Notes: generated from the letters alone by a model not told the origin. A stretch of DNA of 64,000 nucleotides from an uncultured Bacteroidales bacterium (GCA_947179325.1 CAMXAU010000001.1:62001-126000); one strand, 5' to 3'; positions 39,724-50,286 are shown, counted from the first letter of the stretch. Numbers and translations are program-made.

Positions 39724-39760
39724 TCTCAATTATGAGCAGATTTGTCTCAATTGTCTCAGA
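39724..39760. repeat. direct repeats TCTCAATT (39724, 39745) plus partial copy TCTCAGA (39754)
   Basis: Two exact octamers spaced 21 bp apart in the divergent GH43/HTCS intergenic region. Confidence 0.5.
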
Positions 39761-39786
39761 TGCTACATGATACCTTAAATTATATT

Positions 39787-39794
39787 TATATTTG
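39787..39794 (+). promoter_or_regulatory. Bacteroidota-type -7 element upstream of the HTCS gene
   Basis: TATATTTG, 23 nt before the HTCS ATG (39817). Confidence 0.5.
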
Positions 39795-39816
39795 TACAAC
39801 TCAAGGAAACAATGTC

Positions 39817-42800
39817 ATGAAAAAAGAGATAGCATCAATCGTCCTTATTTTCCTAATCGGGCTGTGTGCCCGAGCACAGGCTCTGTACTTTGAGCATATA
39901 GACATCAAGGACGGTCTTTCACAGAATACTGTAAATGAAATATTGCAGGACAGCCGCGGTTTCATGTGGTTCGGTACAAAGGATGGCCTTAACAGATATG
40001 ACGGGAAGCATTTCAAGATATTCCGGAATATCCCGTATGATACTTCCGGTCTCCGGAACAGCCAGATAAGATGTCTTGTCGAGGATATGTCGGGCAGGAT
40101 ATGGGTCGGGACCAATTCCGGGCTTTATGTCTATGATGTTGAAAAAGGACGTTTCTCGGAAATGCACGTCCGCGATGAGCATGGGGGGGGTAGTCTATAG
40201 CCCTATATTGAACATGAAATGCGGGCCTGACGGGAGGATATGGATTGCAGTGGAAGGGCATGGTGTATATTGCCATGATCCGGCCACTTCCGAGATAAAG
40301 TGCGTAATGCAGACAAGAAGTCCGCTCAGATGTCTTGAGGTTGACAGGCTTGCAGGTACAATATGGTTCTCATGGTCAGGAGGCGGCCTTTTCTATACCG
40401 ATGACGGATTCTCCAGTGTGCATCCGTTTCTTCTCGAAGGTGAAGAGAAAGTCTATCCTGAGGATATCATATCATGCATACACGTGAGTGCCTACAATAA
40501 GATATATCTTGGGCTTGAGCAGAACGGTGTCGTCGAGCTGAACAGGGCTACGGCAAAGGCCAGAAGCCTCGGGCTTTCCGGAGGTGCTTTGTTTGTGAGG
40601 GAGATTGTGCCTTATTCTGCGGAAGAACTGTGGATCGGGACGGAGTCAGGGCTGTTCATCTATAATATAAGAACCCGTTCGGTGCAGCATCTGCAGAACT
40701 CTCCATATGACATGTATTCATTGTCAGACAATGCAATATATTCTATATGCAAGGACCGCGACGGGGGAATATGGATAGGTACATTCTTCGGTGGAGTCAA
40801 CTATCTCCCGCAGAGGATACCTGATTTCGACAAATATTATTACAGCGACAGGCCGGGGGAACTGAACGGTAAAAGGGTAAGGAAAATATGCCCTGACGGT
40901 TCAGGTGGACTATGGGTGGCGACTGAGGATTCCGGGCTGTACCGTTTCGACCCTTCTACCGGAAAATTCGAATTCTTTGCCCCGAGCAGCGAATTTACAA
41001 ATATCCAGAGCCTTCTGATGGATGGTGATAACCTGTGGGTAAGCACATTCGCAAAAGGAATAAGGGTCATTGACACCAGGACATATGCGGTGAAGAAATA
41101 TGAATTTGTCAAGCAGCCCGGTCCCCGTCTTTTCAGCAACAATGTCTTTTCCATGGCCAGGACAAGCGGCGGTACGATATATATAGGGACGATGCATGGC
41201 CTTCAATACTATAGGCGGGATGTGGACGGCTTCGGGTATGTCCCGCAGATAAACGGTGGAAAGATGGTGAATGACATTATGGAGGATTCCATGGGAAACC
41301 TGTGGGTCGGCACCATCTCGAACGGACTTTTCGTGCAGGATGCAAGGAGCGGTGAGTGGAGGCAGTTCCTGCATGACAACGATGACAGGAACTCGCTTCC
41401 GGGGAATAACATCACAAGTGTATTCGAGGATTCCATGAACAGGATATGGGTGACTACATACGGCTCCGGTTTCAGCATATATGATTCTGCAGGCGACGGG
41501 TTCTGCACATATACCTCACTGGACGGGATGCCGGGCGATATCGTGTACCAGATAGTCGAGGATGATTTCGGGGACTTCTGGATATCCACCAACAATGGCC
41601 TGGTGCTGTTTGATTCAAAGAAGTGTACAGTGGAGCGTATATATACAGTGGACGATGGACTTCTATGCAATGCATTCAACTATAGCTCAAGCTATAAGGA
41701 TGATTCCGGGAAGATATATTTCGGATGCATAGAGGGGATGCTGTCGTTTTCTCCGTCAAGCCTGGCCGGGAAGAGGAGGAATGCCAAGGCTCCTGGGATA
41801 TATGTCACTGACTTTACTGTGCTGAGTGAAGATACGCGTACCGGGGAGAGTGGAGTGCTTCTTGACAAGGATATTATATGTACGGATTCGATAGTCCTCA
41901 GGCATTGGCAGAATGTGTTTACCGTTGAGCTTGCGGCCCTCGGGTTTTCTGAGGACTATACAGTCATGTACAGGCTGGAGGGAGTAGATGGCGGCTGGCG
42001 GAAATATGACGGCGGAAGGATTACATATTCCAATATCCCTTTTGGGGAATACCGTTTCAGGGCAAGGCTTTCCGATGAATATGCCGGTTCGGGTGAAAGG
42101 GAGCTCAATATAAGGATAAGGCCTCCGCTGTGGAGGTCTGCCGCGGCCAATGTCCTGTATATTCTCCTGCTGTTCGGTGTGATTCTGTCTGGTATCGGAT
42201 ACTATCACAGGATGTCTGTGCTGAAGCGCAGGAAATATATAAGGGAATATGAACGCAAGAAGGAAAGCGAGGTCTATGACACCAAGATAGCTTTCTTTAC
42301 AAATATTACGCATGAGATAAGGACTCCTCTTACCCTTATAAAGGGGCCGCTTGACAATATACTTTCAGACGGTAATATAGATCCGAAGGTGGCGAAGAAC
42401 CTTGACATAATGAGCCGTAATACAGACCGTCTTCTGGTGCTTGTGAACCAGCTGCTTGATTTTCAGAAGATAGAGAAGGAGAACCTGTCCTTGAAGCTTG
42501 CCATGGAGAACATACCTGAAATCCTTGAGTCCACATTCAGCAGGTTCAGTGCCTCCATGTCATACCGGCATAAGGTATTCAGCCTTGAGGTAAAGGACAG
42601 GGACATATGTGCAATGGTTGACAGGGAGGCCTTTACGAAGATACTGAGCAACATGTTCACCAATGCGATGAAATACTCTGACCGGAACATAACAGTTGTC
42701 CTTGAACGTGACGGCGATTCAATGAGGCTGACAGTCGGGAATGACGGGGAGGTCGTACCGGCAGACAAGAGGGAGGCCATCTTCACTCCTTTCTACCGCC

Positions 42801-43801
42801 ATACGAATACCAATGAGCAGACAGGGACAGGCATAGGGCTGTATCTGGCACGTTCACTTGCAGAGCTTCAGTACGGGACTCTTACCATGAGCACAGACCT
42901 TGGAGTCAATGAATTTGTGCTGGTGCTCCCTCTCTGCACAGATGATGTCTCCATGGAGACTGTGCCTGCAGACAACGATGTGCAGGAAACATCTCTGGAC
43001 GATGCCGAAGTCCCGGTTGTCCCTGAGACATCGCAGGAGACAATACTTGTGGTCGAGGATGATGAGGAACTGTGCGGTTTCATAAGTGATTCCATCGGAG
43101 GGAAATGGTCTGTGCTTATAGCCCATAACGGACTGGAGGCTCTGGAAATCCTGGACAGGAACAATGTAACATTGATTGTGAGCGATATAATGATGCCGGA
43201 AATGGACGGAATAGAGCTATGCCGTACAGTGAAGAGTGATTTGAGATACACGCATATTCCTCTGGTGCTGCTTACTGCGAAGACCACCCTTGAATCCAAG
43301 ATAACCGGCATGAATGCAGGTGCCGATGTATATGTGGAGAAGCCTTTCTCGCTTACATATCTGATGTCTGTCATTGCCAACCAGATAAAGAGCAGGCAGT
43401 CTCTCCGGGAGGCGTTCCTCAAGAACCCTCTCGCAACCATGAGTACTGTCAACATGTCCTCTGGCGATACGGAGTTCCTTTCGCGCCTGAGGGAGATAAT
43501 ACATGAGAATCTGAACAATTCAAAGTTCAAGATGGATGACATCGCGGAGATGATGCACATGAGCAGGGCGAATTTCTACAGGAAGATAAAGGGTGTGCTT
43601 GACATGAGCCCGAATGAGTATCTGAGGATAGAGCGTCTGAAAAGGGCTGCGCAGCTGCTTGTTGAAAATGACTATCAGGTGAGTGAAGTGTGCTACATGG
43701 TAGGTTTCAGCTCCCCGTCGTATTTCTCGAAATGCTTTTTCAGCCAGTTCGGGGTGCATCCTAAGAATTTTGTCAAGAACCAGGAAACTAAAAATCAATG
43801 A
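39817..43801 (+). CDS. hybrid two-component system sensor/regulator (HTCS): Reg_prop repeats, Y_Y_Y, HisKA, HATPase, receiver, AraC-type HTH; split into two frames by a G8 tract at 40183-40190
   Basis: N-part LYFEHIDIKDGLSQNTVNEILQDSRGFMWFGTKDGLNRYDG ends at 40200; the rest is open in the next frame to 43801 (FFTNITHEIRTPLTLIKGPLDNIL, GTGIGLYLARSLAELQYG, VVEDDEELCGFISD, AraC C-terminus). Removing one G rejoins the frames as ...VRDEHGGVVYSPILNMK... Confidence 0.9.
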
Positions 43802-43802
43802 T

Positions 43803-46511
43803 ATGGGACGTCTATTGAATATTGCTGCAGGTGCTGTGCTGGCTGTCTTGTCCAGTGCTCCTGCGTTATCCCAGGGAAGGGATTATCTGTTTTCCCTCAG
43901 GTCGGCTGAGGGGCATGGAGGTGAAACTGAGTGGATCATGAAAAAGGCCTCTGAAGTTACCGTACCTGCCGAAGAACTTTCACGGGCAGGATATGCTGAT
44001 GACGGGTGGATGCCTGCAATTGTGCCCGGTACTGTGCTGAATTCATTGGTGCACAACGGTGTCTATCCTGAACCTTATTTCGGATTGAACAACAAGATTA
44101 CATCCGGGCTGATTCCGGACCTCAGCACTGCCGGAAGGGATTTCTATACATACTGGTTTCGCTCTGAATTCGATGCTGTAGCCATCGGGAAGGATGAACG
44201 TCTGTGGATGCAGATAGACGGGATAAACTACAGGGCGGAATTCTGGCTTAACGGAAAGATGGTGTATTTCCTGTCGGGGATGTTCCGCCAGGAATCTGTG
44301 GATGTTACCGACTATGTCTCCAAGGACGGCAGGAATGTGCTTGCAGTGAAGGTATATCCGATAGATGAGCCTGGAGGGCCACGGAAGGGGGAATCGAAGT
44401 CGTGGGGAGCGGCAGGTGAGTTCCGCAACGGCGGCAACGGTGAGATAGGGAAGAATGTGACCATGCTGATGAATGTCGGATGGGACTTTACTTTCCTTGA
44501 CGGAATCCGTGACCGTAACACCGGCATATGGCGTGACATAAGATTCTACAGGACAGGGAAAGTCGCTCTCGGGCATCCTTTTGTGAAGAGCGAGCTTGAG
44601 AAGCCGGGATATGGCAGGGCATCTGAGACAATAAGCGTTGAGGTCACCAATCCAGGTTTCGGGACGCAGAAAGTCAAGGTTTCGGGAGAGATTCTCGGCG
44701 AGGGTATCAGGTTCGAGAAAGATGTCACAGTGCTGCGTGGCATGACAGGGACTGTAGAGTTTGACCCTGCTGAATTTCCTCAGCTCATCATTGAAAATCC
44801 GCGTCTGTGGTGGCCTGTCAACAAAGGACGGCAGGAACTGTATACGCTTTCTCTCAAGGTCGAGCAGGGAGGTGCGGTGCAGGACTCCATAGGTGTACGT
44901 TTCGGTATAAGGGAGATTGTCTCCGATACAGATACTCCGGACAGGTCGCGTACATTCTATGTCAACGGGAAGCCCATATTCATCAAGGGCACAAACTGGA
45001 TACCGGAGAATATGCTTCGCAACTCAGATGAACGTACATATGCAGAGCTGCGCTATACAGCCCAGTCAGGTGTCAACCTTATCCGCCAGTGGGGAGGCGG
45101 GATAACCGAGTCCGACAAATTCTATGACATGTGTGATGAACTCGGGATAATGGTGTGGACCGAATTCTGGATGACAGGCGATACAAAGCATCCAGTGGAC
45201 CGCGGGCTGCATCTCCAGAATGTAGAATCAACGGTGAAACGTATCCGTAACCATCCTTCACAGGCATATTATGTATGCTCGAATGAATCGACAGAGATGA
45301 CGGGTATCAGGGAACTCATAGACAGGCTTGACGGGACGAGGGGATACCAGATGCAGTCAGAATGCGGCGGAATCCATGACGGAAGTCCATATAAGACAGT
45401 CAACCCTATGCGCCATTATGAAAATACCGCTTCTGATAGGGGCAGCCGCGTGGATGGATTCAATCCTGAATATGGCGCACCTTGCCTTCCTACTGTGGAG
45501 TGTCTACGTGAAATGATGCCTGAGAAGGACCTGTGGCCTATAAACAGGGAAGTGTGGGACTATAGCGACGGCAATGGCTTCCATCAGATGTCAACCCTCT
45601 ATGCCGACCTTGTAGACAAGTATGGGAAATCATCCGGAATAGATGAATTCGCAATGAAGGCACAGTTTGTCGGTGCGATGAATTACAGGAGCATCTGGGA
45701 AGTATGGAACTACAACAAGTTCAACTATGGTGACCGCTACACGTCAGGCTTCCTCTACTGGTATCATAACTCAGCTGTCCGACAGGTCTGCGGCAGGATG
45801 TGGGACTGGTCGCTTGAGCCTACAGCAGCACTCTATACCGCTGCAAATGCGTGTGAGCCTCTCCATCCTCAGTTCGACTATCTCAAGAATACCGTCTCTG
45901 TTGTCAATGACTACTACATGGGCTTTAAGGGATATAAGGTCATAGCAGAAGTCTGGGATATAGATTCAAGGAAAGTGTGGACCCGGTCTGCTGCCGTTGA
46001 CATTCCTGAGGACGGTGTAGTGAATGATGTGTTCAAGGTAGAGTTCCCGGCAGGACTGTCCCAGGTGCATTTCATAAAGCTTCGTCTGCTTGACGTGGCT
46101 GGAAATCAGGTAGGTAGCAGTTTCTACTGGAGGTCGGGTGATGCCTATGAGGGTCCGAAGACGCTTACAGGCCCGGCTACTTCAGGGTTTGAGTCTCTTT
46201 CAGGCCTCGGTGCGGCAAAGGTCTCCATGAAATACAATACGCGTGTAGAGGACGGCAGGCATTTCATTGACATAGAACTCAGGAACAGCCGTCATGCCAT
46301 AGCTTTCTTCACCCAGCTGCAATGGCTTGACCCTGACGGGAAGCCGGTGCGCCCGTCTTTCTATACGGACAATTTCTTCAGCATGATGCCTGGCGAGGTC
46401 CGCAAGGTGACAATAGAGACATCCCTTGCCGATATGCCGGACGGACAATGCTCTCTCGTTCTCAAAGGCTTCAATGTCGCCAGAAAAGAGATTGTAGTGC
46501 GCAGGATGTAA
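43803..46511 (+). CDS. glycoside hydrolase family 2 (beta-mannosidase/exo-beta-glucosaminidase-like), exported
   Basis: LWMQIDGINYRAEFWLNGKMV, NPRLWWPVNKGRQELYTL, FIKGTNWIPENML, NLIRQWGGGITESDKFYDMCDELGIMVWTEFWMTGD, VCSNES. Confidence 0.85.
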   Translation: MGRLLNIAAGAVLAVLSSAPALSQGRDYLFSLRSAEGHGGETEWIMKKASEVTVPAEELSRAGYADDGWMPAIVPGTVLNSLVHNGVYPEPYFGLNNKITSGLIPDLSTAGRDFYTYWFRSEFDAVAIGKDERLWMQIDGINYRAEFWLNGKMVYFLSGMFRQESVDVTDYVSKDGRNVLAVKVYPIDEPGGPRKGESKSWGAAGEFRNGGNGEIGKNVTMLMNVGWDFTFLDGIRDRNTGIWRDIRFYRTGKVALGHPFVKSELEKPGYGRASETISVEVTNPGFGTQKVKVSGEILGEGIRFEKDVTVLRGMTGTVEFDPAEFPQLIIENPRLWWPVNKGRQELYTLSLKVEQGGAVQDSIGVRFGIREIVSDTDTPDRSRTFYVNGKPIFIKGTNWIPENMLRNSDERTYAELRYTAQSGVNLIRQWGGGITESDKFYDMCDELGIMVWTEFWMTGDTKHPVDRGLHLQNVESTVKRIRNHPSQAYYVCSNESTEMTGIRELIDRLDGTRGYQMQSECGGIHDGSPYKTVNPMRHYENTASDRGSRVDGFNPEYGAPCLPTVECLREMMPEKDLWPINREVWDYSDGNGFHQMSTLYADLVDKYGKSSGIDEFAMKAQFVGAMNYRSIWEVWNYNKFNYGDRYTSGFLYWYHNSAVRQVCGRMWDWSLEPTAALYTAANACEPLHPQFDYLKNTVSVVNDYYMGFKGYKVIAEVWDIDSRKVWTRSAAVDIPEDGVVNDVFKVEFPAGLSQVHFIKLRLLDVAGNQVGSSFYWRSGDAYEGPKTLTGPATSGFESLSGLGAAKVSMKYNTRVEDGRHFIDIELRNSRHAIAFFTQLQWLDPDGKPVRPSFYTDNFFSMMPGEVRKVTIETSLADMPDGQCSLVLKGFNVARKEIVVRRM

Positions 46512-46530
46512 GTTGCATATATTCACTGGT

Positions 46531-46576
46531 TTACGCAAAGACGGGTGCCGAAATTTCGGCACCCGTCTTTGCGTAA
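46531..46576. repeat. 46-bp perfect palindrome 20 nt downstream of the GH2 stop
   Basis: TTACGCAAAGACGGGTGCCGAAA/TTTCGGCACCCGTCTTTGCGTAA read directly; possible terminator or mRNA-end hairpin without a clear T-tract. Confidence 0.8.
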
Positions 46577-46734
46577 TATGCTTGTGGATAAGGAGTTGTA
46601 TTTTATGTACTCCATAAGAAAGCTCTGTTACGTTTTTTGTTTTGATATATACCATTATGTCATTAATGTGGACAAATCTTTTAATTTATTTTATTTCCTT
46701 TGCAGTGTATATTAATGGCATTAAAACATCTTAA

Positions 46735-49644
46735 ATGAAAAATACATTAAGGCATCTGTTGCTCTCACTTATGGCCTTGCTCCCGGTGGCAGGCCTGTAT
46801 GCAAAAGAATATGATGTGGTGATAGTCGGAGGGACTCCCGGTGGAATCACGGCTGCCATCGCTGCTGCAAGGGAAGGCAAGGACTGTGTACTGCTTGAGC
46901 GCACAGGGCATGTCGGAGGCCTTCCTGTCAACGGGCTTGGGGCGACAGATATAGGCACACGCGGAGCGACTGCTGGGCTTTTCATGCAGTTCGTAGAACT
47001 GAACAAGGCGTATTATGTGGAGAGATACGGGCAGTCTTCAGCCCAGGTCAGGGATTGCAGTGACGGATATCATTTTGAACCCCATGTGGCTGCTGAGAGT
47101 TTCAGCAGGATGATTGCGGATGCGGGGCCAGGAAATGTGGATGTCCTTACTATGCGCCAGTTCGATTCATCCGTGGACAATATTGTGATGGAGGACGGCA
47201 GGATTGTGGCAATATATATTCTTGACAGGACAACAGGGCAACGTGAAAAGTATGCAGGTAAAGTCTTTATCGATGCGACATATGAAGGTGACCTCGGGGC
47301 TGCGGCCGGTGTCCCGTTCCGGACAGGGCGTGAAGGGCGTGAGGAGTTTTCAGAGCCTTGCGCAGGCAGGATATACCGCTGGTGGAAGCACGGGCCTGAC
47401 GGGGAGGGGACAACGTATCAGGGGGATGATGCGGTCCAGGCATATAATTACCGAGTGTGCCTGACAACGGACAAGGAGAATTCCGTACCTGTCCCGAAGC
47501 CGGAGAATTACAACCGTGAGGAATATGTGTCCCTTGTGGAAGATGTCTACACGGGACGGAATACAGATATCCGTTTCAGGGATGTGACTGCCGGTCAGAT
47601 GGAGGAGAACCGCAGGAGAATACTTGACGGCGGCAGGACTGCTGTCCCTGGAGATCCCTGGGGGATGTCAAAGGTGACAAACATGGTGTCTCTCCCCAAT
47701 ATGAAGACTGATGCCAACAATCAGCACCTTGCATTGATTTCAACAGATCTCCCTGAGGAGAATTATCCATGGCCTACCGCTTCATGGGAATGGCGTGATG
47801 CTTTTGCTGAAAGGCTCCGTGACTATACATTGGGACTTTTCTGGTTTGCGCAGCACGATGAGGCTCTTCCGGAGCAGTTCCGCAAGGCATGTCTCAGATA
47901 TGGCCTTGCAGCCGATGAATATACTGATAACGGGAATTTCCCGCGCCAGGTATATGTCCGTGAGGGAAGAAGGCTTGAGGGCACATATCTCTTTACGGCC
48001 AATGACGTGCTTCCTGAGACATCTGGAGGACGTCCGCGTGTCCTGGAGCAGTCGATTACGGCAAGCCATTATGCGCTGGATTCGCATGCGACACGCAAGC
48101 GTGAGGAGGGAAGGGTCCATCTTGAAGGCTTCTTCAGCCATCCTGCAGCCGTCTATACGGTTCCGTATGGAGTCATGGTGCCTAAGAATGTGGAAAATCT
48201 GCTTTTCCCGGTCCCGGTGTCAGGAAGCCATGTGGGATTCTCCACTTTAAGGATGGAGCCTTGCTGGATGGCCATGGGCGAGGCGGCAGGCACGGCGGCT
48301 GCGCTTGCGATAGACGGATCAGGGGATGTAAGGGAGATATCTGTTCCGGACCTGCAGGGCAGATTGCTTGAAAACGGTGCAATACTGATATACTTCAGGG
48401 ACCTGAAACCATCAGACCCTGATTTCACGCAGGTGCAGATGCTTGCCCTTAAAGGATATTTCCCTGAATGGAATGCAGACCTTGACAAGCCTCTTGACCA
48501 GAAGACGGCAGAGCTTTGGAGCAGGTTGTCCGGTCTTAGGATAAGCTGCGACGGGGGAACGCGCAGGGATTTTCTGCGTATGCTTGAGGGAAATGATTTC
48601 AATGACACGTTCCCGGACTGGGCATGGACGGGCTTCAGGCGTCCGGAAGGTGTCAATCCTGTGATCTCTCCGGACAGTACAACGCTTTTCAATTGCCCGA
48701 TGCAGGGAAAACCTGTTCCATGGGAGGGAAATGACACCTTTAATCCGGCAGCTGCTGTATATAGAGGAAAGATTGTAGTGATGTATCGCGCGGAGGACAA
48801 TTACGGGGTAGGGATAGGGAAGAGGACATCCCGTCTCGGCTATGCCTCGTCCAGGGACGGGATGCGTTTCAGGAGGCTCGGCAAGCCTGTATTCTTCCCT
48901 GCGGATGACAGCCAGAAGGAGCTTGAATGGCCGGGAGGCTGCGAGGACCCACGCATAGCCGTTACAGAGGACGGGCTTTATGTGATGATGTACACACAGT
49001 GGAACAGGAAAGTCGCGAGACTGGCTGTGGCCACATCCCGTAACCTCAAGGACTGGGATAAGCATGGGCCAGCCTTTGCCGAGGCATATGGAGGACGTTT
49101 CTACAACATGTTCTGCAAGTCCGGCTCAATTGTTACAAAAGTCGTTGACGGCAGGCAGGTGATAGCAAAGGTAAATGGGAAATATCTGATGTACTGGGGA
49201 GAACGTTTCGTGAACCTCGCCACTTCAGATGATCTCGTGAACTGGACACCGATGCTTGACAAGGATGGCGAACTGCTTAAGATTGTCCGTCCGAGGAACG
49301 GATATTTTGACAGCGACTTGACTGAGTGCGGCCCGCCTGCAGTGATTACTGACAAAGGCATATTGCTGATGTACAATGGAAAGAATAAAGGCGGGAAAGA
49401 CCGTGACAGGAGATATACTGCGAACTCATATTGCGCCGGCCAGCTATTGTTTGACATGGATGATCCATGCAGGCTGACCGGACGTCTTGATGAGCCGTTC
49501 TTTGTTCCGGAGGCATCATTCGAGAAGAGCGGACAGTACCCGGCCGGTACTGTGTTCATCGAAGGTCTGGTGCTGTACAGGGGCAGATGGTATCTCTACT
49601 ACGGATGCGCGGATTCACGTGTGGGGGTTGCAATATCGGACTGA
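46735..49644 (+). CDS. FAD-dependent oxidoreductase (FAD_oxidored/PF12831-like) fused to a C-terminal GH130-like five-bladed propeller domain
   Basis: Signal peptide; YDVVIVGGTPGGITAAIAAAREGKDCVLLERTGHVGG; C-terminal NPVISPDSTTLFNCP..FNPAAAVYRGKIVVMYRAED..PGGCEDPRIAVTEDGLYVMMYTQWN..FIEGLVLYRGRWYLYYGCADSRVGVA. Confidence 0.82.
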   Translation: MKNTLRHLLLSLMALLPVAGLYAKEYDVVIVGGTPGGITAAIAAAREGKDCVLLERTGHVGGLPVNGLGATDIGTRGATAGLFMQFVELNKAYYVERYGQSSAQVRDCSDGYHFEPHVAAESFSRMIADAGPGNVDVLTMRQFDSSVDNIVMEDGRIVAIYILDRTTGQREKYAGKVFIDATYEGDLGAAAGVPFRTGREGREEFSEPCAGRIYRWWKHGPDGEGTTYQGDDAVQAYNYRVCLTTDKENSVPVPKPENYNREEYVSLVEDVYTGRNTDIRFRDVTAGQMEENRRRILDGGRTAVPGDPWGMSKVTNMVSLPNMKTDANNQHLALISTDLPEENYPWPTASWEWRDAFAERLRDYTLGLFWFAQHDEALPEQFRKACLRYGLAADEYTDNGNFPRQVYVREGRRLEGTYLFTANDVLPETSGGRPRVLEQSITASHYALDSHATRKREEGRVHLEGFFSHPAAVYTVPYGVMVPKNVENLLFPVPVSGSHVGFSTLRMEPCWMAMGEAAGTAAALAIDGSGDVREISVPDLQGRLLENGAILIYFRDLKPSDPDFTQVQMLALKGYFPEWNADLDKPLDQKTAELWSRLSGLRISCDGGTRRDFLRMLEGNDFNDTFPDWAWTGFRRPEGVNPVISPDSTTLFNCPMQGKPVPWEGNDTFNPAAAVYRGKIVVMYRAEDNYGVGIGKRTSRLGYASSRDGMRFRRLGKPVFFPADDSQKELEWPGGCEDPRIAVTEDGLYVMMYTQWNRKVARLAVATSRNLKDWDKHGPAFAEAYGGRFYNMFCKSGSIVTKVVDGRQVIAKVNGKYLMYWGERFVNLATSDDLVNWTPMLDKDGELLKIVRPRNGYFDSDLTECGPPAVITDKGILLMYNGKNKGGKDRDRRYTANSYCAGQLLFDMDDPCRLTGRLDEPFFVPEASFEKSGQYPAGTVFIEGLVLYRGRWYLYYGCADSRVGVAISD

Positions 49645-49648
49645 TGCT

Positions 49649-50263
49649 CTATTCTTTCCGTTTTACAGCAAATCCGATATTCATGCCGTCATACTGGCTT
49701 GCTATCGAGGAGATGCTCTTCAGTGTGGCATTGCTTGATGAAGAGGAGATTTTCCCGATGAATTCAAGGAGCTTATCTGCCTTGAACATTATGTCTGTCT
49801 GGGTTCCGGTGACTTCAATTGTCGCAGTCATCTTCATCAGGTTCAGTGTCTTGCTGTAATTGAATGTAAGTCTCTTCCCGTCAGGGGAGAGGGAATAGGT
49901 CCCGCTGAAAGGCTTGCCCTTGAATGATGTGGTGAATGTGCTGTCTGCATTGAAAGTATAGCTGAAAGCACCTTCTTTCAGGCCTATTTTCTCTGTGTAT
50001 GTGTTCAGCTTTTTCTCTATTTCAGTGGCAGCCAGTGTGGCAGTCGCGTTCTTGAGGACATTGTCTCCTTCAAATTTCACGGCAGTGCCGGTATAATCCC
50101 ATGTGCCGGTGATGTCGGTAGGCAATGTGATGCCTGTCATGGATGACACGGCATCCTTTACCACGGATGAATTCAATATGTCCTTCAGTGACTGTGCAGA
50201 AATTGTCATGTTTCCGGAAATGCACAGGATAGCTATTGCAGCAGTAATGATGTTTTTCTTCAT
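49649..50263 (-). CDS. DUF4923-like lipocalin-type exported protein
   Basis: Signal peptide MKKNIITAAIAILCISGNMTISAQ; GTWDYTGTAVKFEGDNVLKNATATLAATEIEKKLNTYTEKIGLKEGAFSYTFNADSTFTTSFKGK. Confidence 0.75.
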   Translation of the reverse strand: MKKNIITAAIAILCISGNMTISAQSLKDILNSSVVKDAVSSMTGITLPTDITGTWDYTGTAVKFEGDNVLKNATATLAATEIEKKLNTYTEKIGLKEGAFSYTFNADSTFTTSFKGKPFSGTYSLSPDGKRLTFNYSKTLNLMKMTATIEVTGTQTDIMFKADKLLEFIGKISSSSSNATLKSISSIASQYDGMNIGFAVKRKE

Positions 50264-50286
50264 TTCTATAATGTCTTGTGTCTTGA

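Noticed and set aside
42868-43560. 230-aa minus-strand ORF inside the HTCS gene
   Set aside because: Antisense shadow of kinase/receiver coding sequence.
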